A stretch of 15,764 nucleotides of DNA from an uncultured Collinsella sp. GTDB lineage: Bacteria > Actinomycetota > Coriobacteriia > Coriobacteriales > Coriobacteriaceae. The notes beneath the pieces were generated by a model. The model saw only the letters and a program-made list of their open reading frames with translations, searched no databases and had not been told where the DNA came from. Of this stretch, positions 7,203 to 13,162 are shown piece after piece; within the stretch, counting starts at the first letter, position 1, and each line of letters begins with the position of its first letter. A program made the translations under genes and the position numbers. The stretch is taken from contig USHR01000024.1 of assembly GCA_900554495.1 (NCBI GenBank), forward strand, positions 1-15,764, in the 5' to 3' direction.

Positions 7203-7916
7203 CTACCCTTGGGTGACCAGGCGATAGCCGATACCCACGTGCGTTTGTATATAGCGCGGATGCGCGGGGTCGGACTCGATCTTCTTACGCAGCGTACCCA
7301 TAAAGACGCGCAGGCTCGCCAGGTCGCTCTTAGTTGCCGTGCCCCAAATCTCGTGCAGGATAAACTGGTGCGTCAGTACCTTGTCGGCGTTATGCGCCAG
7401 CAGGCACAGGAGCTTGTACTCAATCGGCGTCAGGTGCAGCTCCTCGCCATCCATCGTGGCAATGCCGGCATCAAAATCGATATGCAGCTCACCGGTATCG
7501 AACGAGCCCTCGGAGACAACGCCGCCCGTTTGCGCATACGAAAGGCGCCTGAGCGTCGTGCGAATGCGCGCGAGCAGTTCCTCGACCGAAAACGGCTTGG
7601 TCAGATAGTCGTCGGCACCGGCATCGAGCGCGCGGATTTTGTCCGCATCTTCGCTGCGCGCCGAGACCACGATGATCGGCATGCCTGACCATGCGCGCAC
7701 CGACTCCACCACCTTGACGCCGTCCATATCGGGCAGGCCCAGATCGAGCAGCACGATGCTCGGTGCCTGCGATGAGGCGGCGGCGATGGCGGCATGGGCG
7801 GTCTCCACAGCCATATGGCGCAAGCCGTGCGCCTCGAGCGCGGCAACGATAAGATTGCGAACGGCGGGGTCGTCCTCAACGACCAAGATGAGCGGTTTTA
7901 CGGCAGAGTTCGGCAC
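7203..7916 (-). CDS. kdpE: KdpE-type OmpR family response regulator
   Basis: A 237-residue two-component response regulator. The receiver domain shows the acidic pocket E14-D15-D16 (LILVVEDDP), phospho-acceptor D58 (VLLDLGLPDMDG), S85 (IIVVSARSED) and K107 (YLTKPF). The C-terminal OmpR/PhoB winged helix follows (LTPIEYKLLCLLAHNADKVL, HEIWGTA, LRVFMGTLRKKIE, THVGIGYRLV), characteristic of KdpE. The start is a GTG at 7916: AAGGAG at 7924-7929 sits inside the last codons of kdpD, 7 nt upstream, and the kdpD stop codon is 4 nt before it. This implies translational linkage. Longer in-frame starts would overlap kdpD and lack family support. KdpE normally activates kdpFABC, which is absent from the window; with kup upstream, the likely targets here are kup or genes elsewhere. 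Confidence 0.93.
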   Translation of the reverse strand: MPNSAVKPLILVVEDDPAVRNLIVAALEAHGLRHMAVETAHAAIAAASSQAPSIVLLDLGLPDMDGVKVVESVRAWSGMPIIVVSARSEDADKIRALDAGADDYLTKPFSVEELLARIRTTLRRLSYAQTGGVVSEGSFDTGELHIDFDAGIATMDGEELHLTPIEYKLLCLLAHNADKVLTHQFILHEIWGTATKSDLASLRVFMGTLRKKIESDPAHPRYIQTHVGIGYRLVTQG

Positions 7917-7920
7917 AGCG

Positions 7921-9546
7921 CTACTCCTTATCAAACGAAACGTCGGCGGCGGGAAGTTCAATCGTAAAGACCGAACCGTGCGGGTCCGCCGCGGCAACCT
8001 CTATGCTACCGCCATGTGCCAACGCAATGGAACGGCAGAGCGAAAGACCCAGGCCAACGCTGCGGTGGCTGTCGGCCAGACCATGGTTGGCGGTATAGAA
8101 CGACTCGAAGATCCGCTCGCGATCCTCGGGTGCGATGCCCGGACCATCATCGGCCACCGAGCACGCCACGCGTCCATCGTCGACGCTAATCGAAATCATG
8201 ATATGCGAGCCCGCGGGCGTATAGGTGATGGCGTTGTTCACCAGATTGACCACCAGCTGCACCATCAGGCGCGCATCGACGTTGACGAGCGCTGGCTCAT
8301 CGCACGCCACCACCTTAAGGTCGTGCTCGCGCACGGCAGGGTTCACGTGGCGCAGCGCCTCCTCGACGATATCGTCCATGAGCTCAAGCGTGGTCGACAG
8401 GCGCATACCGCCACCCTCGAGCTTGGTGATGGCGAGCAGATTCTCGACGGTGGCGTTGAGCCACAGCGCATCCGAGCGAATGGATAGAAGCAGGCCGCGG
8501 CGCGTCTGGGCATCGAGCACCGCGGTGCCGGTCGAGCCCTGGTCGAGCAGCACATCGGCATTACCCGAAATACTGGTGAGCGGCGTGCGCAGGTCGTGCG
8601 AGATGGAGCGCAGCAGGTTGGCGCGCAGCTGTTCGTTTTTGGCAAGCACCGCCGCCTCCTCGCGGGCCTCCATGGCGCGGGCGCGATCGAGCGCCAGCTC
8701 GCCTTCGCTCACGATGGCATCGGCAAGTGTCCGCTCCTCATGCGTCAGCACGTCGGGCTCGGCAACGATAGCCAGCACGCCCACCACCGAGGCGGGGTCG
8801 CCCGAGCGCGCGAAGCCGTCGCCTGTGCGAACCGTCAGGTAGATGCCATAAAACGCCGAGCCGCCATAGGTGGCATCGAGCGGCGTTCCCACATAGGCGG
8901 ACGCCGAGAGCCGAGGCGGCATCTGCGGCGCCAGTTCGTGCACCGGTGCGGCATCGCCCACGGCCGTGTAAGTCGCGCGTGGCAGCAGGTCATCGCCCTC
9001 GGCGTCGGCGCTGTACCACACGACCGGGCAGCCCGAAAGACGCGCCAGCTGCGTGGCCATGGCGTGAACGATCTGATGCTGATCGGCGCACCGCTGCAGC
9101 ATGCGGTTGGTCTCGAGCACCATATGCGTGCGGCGGTCGCTGGCGGCAGCCTGTGCCAAGGCGCGGCGCAGGGCCAACGCAATCGAGCTCGACACAAGCG
9201 AGACCACGAACATGATGAAGAACATGCCGGGATAGCCGCGGTCGATAAGCGACAGCGAGTAGCGCGGGTCGACAAACAAGAAGTTGTAGAGCGCCACGGC
9301 GGCAGCCGAGCTCAGCAAGCAATACAGGCGACTCCAGGTAAAGAATGCGCACAGCTGAACGGCGAACACATAGACGATCATGATGCTCGGCGCGAGACCC
9401 GGATGGTCGAGCAGCGCGCCCACAATCGTCGCCGCGACCAGCAGCCCCACCGATACGCAGGCGTCATACAGAGGAGTGCGGCGCGTCAGCGTTGTGCGCC
9501 GCCACCAAAAGCTATCGGCAATATCGCCGTCCGTACGGACGTCCAT
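7921..9546 (-). CDS. kdpD: KdpD-like sensor histidine kinase lacking the N-terminal KdpD/Usp domains
   Basis: A 541-residue membrane histidine kinase. Canonical KdpD is about 900 residues and begins with a KdpD domain (Walker-type P-loop) and a Usp domain; neither is present. The protein starts directly before a four-helix DUF4118 membrane domain (helices near 28-47, 52-70, 75-92 and 107-126, with YNFLFVDPRYSL between the third and fourth). A GAF-like region follows (about 145-290). Then come HisKA with H317 in SISHDLRTPL, the N-box LVNLVNNAITYTP (N437/N438), DDGPGI (466-471) and GLGLSL (498-503). The only plausible start is the ATG at 9546, with GAGAGG about 12 nt upstream. The upstream sequence holds a hairpin and an unrelated small gene, so the missing domains are not lost to a nearby frameshift. 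It forms a pair with kdpE. Confidence 0.93.
   Translation of the reverse strand: MDVRTDGDIADSFWWRRTTLTRRTPLYDACVSVGLLVAATIVGALLDHPGLAPSIMIVYVFAVQLCAFFTWSRLYCLLSSAAAVALYNFLFVDPRYSLSLIDRGYPGMFFIMFVVSLVSSSIALALRRALAQAAASDRRTHMVLETNRMLQRCADQHQIVHAMATQLARLSGCPVVWYSADAEGDDLLPRATYTAVGDAAPVHELAPQMPPRLSASAYVGTPLDATYGGSAFYGIYLTVRTGDGFARSGDPASVVGVLAIVAEPDVLTHEERTLADAIVSEGELALDRARAMEAREEAAVLAKNEQLRANLLRSISHDLRTPLTSISGNADVLLDQGSTGTAVLDAQTRRGLLLSIRSDALWLNATVENLLAITKLEGGGMRLSTTLELMDDIVEEALRHVNPAVREHDLKVVACDEPALVNVDARLMVQLVVNLVNNAITYTPAGSHIMISISVDDGRVACSVADDGPGIAPEDRERIFESFYTANHGLADSHRSVGLGLSLCRSIALAHGGSIEVAAADPHGSVFTIELPAADVSFDKE
7924..7929 (-). promoter_or_regulatory. kdpE: kdpE ribosome binding site inside the end of kdpD
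   Basis: On the minus strand AAGGAG supplies the last two sense codons of kdpD (Lys-Glu) and lies 7 nt before the GTG start of kdpE. It decides the kdpE start and suggests that kdpE translation depends on ribosomes finishing kdpD. Confidence 0.75.
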
Positions 9547-9574
9547 CAGCGTCCCGCCCCTCTCTCAAAAACAA

Positions 9575-9629
9575 AAACCACCACAAAGGGGACAGGCACC
9601 TTTGTGGTGGTTTCCCTTGTGGTGGTTCC
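9575..9629 (-). terminator. Rho-independent-type terminator with a duplicated upstream arm, before kdpD
   Basis: On the minus strand the stem AAACCACCACAAAGG / CCTTTGTGGTGGTTT (9599-9613 with 9575-9589, 15 bp perfect, 9-nt loop) is followed by a T-rich run, so it is a good intrinsic terminator for transcripts from kup and the small gene. Immediately before it, at 9614-9629, lies a second copy of the first arm with two differences. This copy could pair with the same partner, giving two alternative folds. kdpD begins 29 nt after the stem, leaving little room for a separate promoter. Confidence 0.7.
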
Positions 9630-9658
9630 AAGTGTATAGCCTTTGCAACCGGCGGTCG

Positions 9659-9853
9659 CTAGACAAACAGCACGTGCGCGAGCAGGGCACACACGCACAC
9701 CGCTCCAAATACCAGTGCCACGATCGAGATCACGCGGTCGGCCATATCCATGTTGGCACGGTTCGTAAGGAACCGATCTTCGGCGGCGTCGACACGCGCC
9801 TCACGCACCATTTCGACCACCGCCTCACGGCCATCGAGCGCCTTTGTATCCAT
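9659..9853 (-). CDS. Small single-pass membrane protein between kup and kdpD
   Basis: A 64-residue protein I do not recognise. The N-terminal 38 residues are charged and predicted helical (MDTKALDGREAVVEMVREAR, then DAAEDRFLTNR). One hydrophobic segment follows (VISIVALVFGAVCVCALLAHVLFV, about 41-64), which ends the protein. The ATG at 9853 is chosen because GGGAGG lies 5 nt upstream. An ATG 30 nt earlier has no such site. It lies 60 nt after the kup stop codon, on the same strand, so it is probably co-transcribed with kup. Length and topology recall small subunits or regulators of membrane complexes, but no sequence similarity to KdpF is visible and the role is unknown. Confidence 0.65.
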   Translation of the reverse strand: MDTKALDGREAVVEMVREARVDAAEDRFLTNRANMDMADRVISIVALVFGAVCVCALLAHVLFV

Positions 9854-9913
9854 GTTTACCTCCCCGGCCTCATGCTTATCCATCAAAAACCAACTCCGTG
9901 TAGCCGCCGACGT

Positions 9914-11941
9914 CTACGGCCGCTCGTTGGGGGCCAGGCGCTGCATCTTGTTCACGGCCTTGAACTTGGTGAACAGCGGCACGTACTCAAAGCTCACGTT
10001 GGAGTTCTCCAGGCCGTACCAGCGTGCAGGGGTGCCGGCGGCGCGGCGGATGATGTACTTGAGCGTGATGGCCGTACGCTCGCTCGGCTCCACATCGCTT
10101 TCAGGCGCCAGAAGCTTACGAATCAGGACGAACTTGAACGTACCGATGTTGCCCGGATCCTTGTAGACCGAGTAGTCATGCGTCTGCGCCGGCAGCTCGC
10201 CGGTGGCAGCCAGGTCCTGAACGACCTGACGCAGATAGGCATTGACGCGCTGGTTAATCTTGTAGCCCAGGTACAGATGCACGCGGAACACGTAGTCGGT
10301 GCCGAACGTCTCGACCGAATAGGCAAAGGTATGCGGCTCGTCCATGGTCTCGACATTCACGAACCACCAGGCGCGGGCGCGCTTGGGATGCTTGTCCAAG
10401 ATCGAGTAGACGATATCACGGTCGATGTAATCGGTATGGGTGTCCTTGGTCAGGTACACGACGTTGTCGCTCAGGCGCTCGTAGCGATCGTCATCGCGCA
10501 GGCGCTTGAGCTGCGGCAGGTAGCTGCGCAGCGGCAGCAGCGTAAACTGGCGCTGCTCAACAGCCGTGCCGTTGTACCAGCACACCATGATGCCCATGAT
10601 GAGTGCAGCCATGAGGATGGTGAAGTAGCCGCCGTGGAAGAACTTGGTGAGCGAGCTCACGAAGAAGAAGCCTTCGAGCAAAAGGAAGAAGGCTGCGAAG
10701 ATCCACGGAGCAACCTTGAGCTTGCGCTCCTCGTGCAGGTAGAAGAAGAGCAGCAGCGTGGTGCACATCATTGTCAGCGTAATGGCAAGGCCGTAGGCGG
10801 CTTCCATATGCGCCGAGTTCTGGAACAGCAGTACCACGATGACGCAGCCGACAAGCATGACGTTGTTGACCATGGGGATGTAGAGCTGGCCCTTGGTCTC
10901 GGCAGGGTAGAAGACCTGCATGTGCGGCATGAGATCCAGACGGCTGGCCTCGGACACCAGCGAGAATGCGCCGGTGATGAGCGCCTGCGAGGCAATGATG
11001 GCCGCGACGGTGGAAAGGCCGACGGCAAACGGGCGCAGGCCCGGGGCGAGCATCTGGTAGAACGGGTTGAGGTCGGCAATGCCCATGAGCTCGGGGTTGG
11101 CAGCGTTGTTCATAAGCCAAGCGCCCTGGCCCATATAGGAAAGCAGCAGGCAGCACTTAACGAACGGCCAGGTAGCGTAGATGTTGCCGCGGCCGACGTG
11201 GCCCATGTCGGAGTAGAGCGCCTCGGCACCGGTGGTGGCGAGGAAGCAGCTGCCCAGAATCATGATGCCCGCGTGGTTGTTGGGGCTCAGCAAAAAGGCG
11301 ATGCCGCGCACCGGGTTGAGGCACAGCAGCACGGCGGGGTGCTGGAAGACAAAGAACAGACCCGTGCCGCCCAGGAACAGGAACCACAGCGTCATGATGG
11401 GGCCAAAGGCGTGACCGATCTTGGCCGTACCGATGCGCTGTACCAAGAAGAGCACGATGATGATGGCGAGCGTAATGGCGACGACGCGGCCCTGGTCATC
11501 GCCCAGCACGGCATGGACCGCCGGGATGGTGCGCAGGCCCTCGATGGCCGTGGTAACGGTAACGGCCGGCGTCAGGATGCCGTCGGCGAGCAGCGCGGCG
11601 CCACCCAGCATGGCGGGGATGATAAGCCACTTGCCGCAGCGCTTGACCAGGCTGTACAGGGCAAAGATGCCGCCCTCACCATGGTTATCGGCGCGCAGCG
11701 AGATGAGCACATACTTGATGGTGGTCAGCAACGTGACCGTCCACACGACAAGGGAGAGCGCGCCGAGCACGAACTCCTCCGTGACGCTTCCGATGCCGCC
11801 GTTGCCGGCAACGAGCGCCTTGGTTACATACATGGGGCTGGTGCCGATATCGCCGTACACCACGCCCAGCGTGACGAGCATCGCCGAGATGCTCACAGGA
11901 ATCGCAGCGTGCGAAGCTGCCTCCTTGGCCTTTTGTTCCAT
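9914..11941 (-). CDS. kup: Kup-family potassium uptake permease
   Basis: A 675-residue KUP/HAK/KT potassium transporter, thought to act as a K+/H+ symporter in the cytoplasmic membrane (E. coli Kup: 622 residues). The N-terminal signature LGVVYGDIGTSPMYV at 25-39 and the third-helix motif LADGILTPAVTVTTAIEGL are diagnostic. About twelve membrane helices occupy the first 460 residues. The C-terminal cytoplasmic part has the family blocks VVYLTKD, ARAWWFVNVET and YVFRVHLYLGYKINQRVN. The ATG at 11941 is chosen because GGAGG lies 10 nt upstream; the in-frame TTG at 11959 overlaps that site. It is the first gene of a minus-strand cluster with the small membrane protein, kdpD and kdpE. A TATAAT on the minus strand at 11977-11982 gives a 5' UTR of about 30 nt, too short for a K+/c-di-AMP riboswitch. 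Confidence 0.96.
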   Translation of the reverse strand: MEQKAKEAASHAAIPVSISAMLVTLGVVYGDIGTSPMYVTKALVAGNGGIGSVTEEFVLGALSLVVWTVTLLTTIKYVLISLRADNHGEGGIFALYSLVKRCGKWLIIPAMLGGAALLADGILTPAVTVTTAIEGLRTIPAVHAVLGDDQGRVVAITLAIIIVLFLVQRIGTAKIGHAFGPIMTLWFLFLGGTGLFFVFQHPAVLLCLNPVRGIAFLLSPNNHAGIMILGSCFLATTGAEALYSDMGHVGRGNIYATWPFVKCCLLLSYMGQGAWLMNNAANPELMGIADLNPFYQMLAPGLRPFAVGLSTVAAIIASQALITGAFSLVSEASRLDLMPHMQVFYPAETKGQLYIPMVNNVMLVGCVIVVLLFQNSAHMEAAYGLAITLTMMCTTLLLFFYLHEERKLKVAPWIFAAFFLLLEGFFFVSSLTKFFHGGYFTILMAALIMGIMVCWYNGTAVEQRQFTLLPLRSYLPQLKRLRDDDRYERLSDNVVYLTKDTHTDYIDRDIVYSILDKHPKRARAWWFVNVETMDEPHTFAYSVETFGTDYVFRVHLYLGYKINQRVNAYLRQVVQDLAATGELPAQTHDYSVYKDPGNIGTFKFVLIRKLLAPESDVEPSERTAITLKYIIRRAAGTPARWYGLENSNVSFEYVPLFTKFKAVNKMQRLAPNERP

Positions 11942-11976
11942 AAGCCGGTTTCCTCCCAACTTTAATGTTCGAAGGA

Positions 11977-11982
11977 ATTATA
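11977..11982 (-). promoter_or_regulatory. kup: -10 element of the kup promoter
   Basis: The minus strand reads TATAAT 35 nt before the kup start codon. The hexamers 16-18 bp upstream (for example ATTCAA) match a -35 poorly, so the promoter may need an activator. KdpE is a natural candidate, but no binding site is identifiable from sequence. Confidence 0.5.
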
Positions 11983-12066
11983 GGTAATCGGCCCATGTTT
12001 GAATGGCACTGTTTTCCCAGCTAGATAAACATTTATACGGCCTTTAAGCCACCTCGGCGATATGGA

Positions 12067-12097
12067 ATGTGACAAAGGGACTGTCTCTTTGTCGCAT
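12067..12097. terminator. Hairpin after the nitroreductase gene
   Basis: The arms 12067-12080 and 12084-12097 form a 14-bp stem with a 3-nt loop, containing GACAAAGGGA/TCTCTTTGTC with wobble pairs. It lies 4 nt beyond the nitroreductase stop codon, between that gene and kup downstream on the same strand. No U-tract follows. Its centre (ACAAAGGGACTGT) resembles the centre of the hairpin before kdpD. Confidence 0.6.
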
Positions 12098-12100
12098 CCG

Positions 12101-12949
12101 TCATTTTCCGAGCCAATTTTTGAACCACCACTCCATGGAGCGGCTCATCTCGGCCATAAAGGGACTCGTGTGCTTGCGGGTATAGATGTCCACGACGCGC
12201 TCCCCCACCACGCGGGCATGCGGACGGAACATCGCGTCCATCTCGGCTACCTGCGCGTCCATAGTCGCAGCATCGGCGCGGCAGTAGCGCTCCTCGTGCA
12301 CCAGGTTCACCACGGGATGCGCAATGGCCGGACGCTCCTTACGGGGCGTGCCGATGATGAGCATCGACAGCGGCATGGTATACGGAGGCAGATCGAGCAG
12401 CTCGGCCACTTCCTCGGCATTCTCGACGATATCACCGATGTAGCAGCTCCCCAGGCCCAGGGCCTCGGCGGCGACCACGGCGTTTTGCGCAGCGATCACG
12501 GCGTCCTGGGCCGCGATGGCAAAGTCACCCAAACCCGGTGCACGGCGGGGCGCCTTGCCCGTGCGCTCGACAAACTCGGGCTCAAAGCAGCCCACGTGCT
12601 CAAACAGATCGATCCACTTGGCATAGTCGACCACAAATATAAGTGCCCAGGGCGCCTTGGCGATCATGGGCTGGTGGTCGCACAGGTCGGCCAGACGATC
12701 CAGCGTAGCCTGCTCGCGAATGCTCACGATGGAATACATCATCATGGCGCCCGCCGACGGCGCGCGACTCGCCGCATGCAAAATTGCCGCCCGCTGCTCA
12801 TCGGTCACCGCCACGGGACGGTCGTCGTCATCACGCGCGAAGGCACGCGTGGAGGAACGGTGCTCCAACGTGTCCAGCACCGCATTGCCCGTCGTCTCGA
12901 CCGGATAGCCGTTCGTATCCACAGCCTTGGTGCAAACCTGCTCGTTCAT
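12101..12949 (-). CDS. Nitroreductase family FMN-dependent oxidoreductase
   Basis: A 282-residue cytoplasmic flavoprotein of the nitroreductase fold; members reduce nitro compounds, quinones or flavins with NAD(P)H, and the physiological substrate here is unknown. The FMN-phosphate-binding segment EHRSSTRAF is at 29-37, SRAPSAGAMMMYSIV (61-75) is the second FMN-contact region, and EALGLGSCYIGDI (162-174) is the conserved glycine-rich segment. The C-terminal extension HTSPFMAEMSRSMEWWFKN resembles longer NfsA/FRP-type members. The start has GAGG 8 nt upstream. A three-codon ORF (ATG AGG CGA TGA) lies directly before it, its stop codon overlapping the start codon; this may be chance. It is divergent from the sulfatase gene and followed by a hairpin. 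Confidence 0.9.
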   Translation of the reverse strand: MNEQVCTKAVDTNGYPVETTGNAVLDTLEHRSSTRAFARDDDDRPVAVTDEQRAAILHAASRAPSAGAMMMYSIVSIREQATLDRLADLCDHQPMIAKAPWALIFVVDYAKWIDLFEHVGCFEPEFVERTGKAPRRAPGLGDFAIAAQDAVIAAQNAVVAAEALGLGSCYIGDIVENAEEVAELLDLPPYTMPLSMLIIGTPRKERPAIAHPVVNLVHEERYCRADAATMDAQVAEMDAMFRPHARVVGERVVDIYTRKHTSPFMAEMSRSMEWWFKNWLGK

Positions 12950-13162
12950 CGCCTCATCCTCGCTAATTCTTTAAGAAGCCTTTACGTTTCCGTGTAATTC
13001 CCGTCCATTATCGCGCAGGTCGCCACTACATTGCGCCACACCGCCGCACGTGCGCGTTAATATGGCTGGTTGTTGTGCGCAGACACCAATTGCAGCGCAT
13101 ATCTTGGTAACAATCGGGTAAACCCCCGCTTTCGTACGTTTTAGTTTGTGAGGAGTCTCAGC
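12950..13162. other. Divergent regulatory interval, nitroreductase / membrane sulfatase
   Basis: 213 bp without a gene. It contains a palindrome TTCTT-T-AAGAA at 12967-12977, within the nitroreductase leader, and CGCACGTGCG at 13045-13054. No promoter pair is convincing on either strand. The ribosome binding site GAGGAG for the sulfatase gene is at 13150-13155. Confidence 0.4.

Noticed and set aside
9547..9660. Frameshifted or lost N-terminus of kdpD upstream
   Set aside because: No Walker A (GxxGxGKT) or Usp-like sequence occurs in any frame between kdpD and kup; the space is filled by a hairpin and a small gene.
9380..11965. 861-residue plus-strand open frame opposite kup
   Set aside because: It is the antisense shadow of kup and part of kdpD. 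It has no recognisable domain, is His/Gln/Arg-rich as expected from reverse-complemented GC-rich codons, and kup itself is unmistakable.
11942..12066. K+ or c-di-AMP riboswitch upstream of kup
   Set aside because: The likely -10 is 35 nt before the start codon, leaving a leader too short for such a riboswitch, and no conserved aptamer sequence was recognised.
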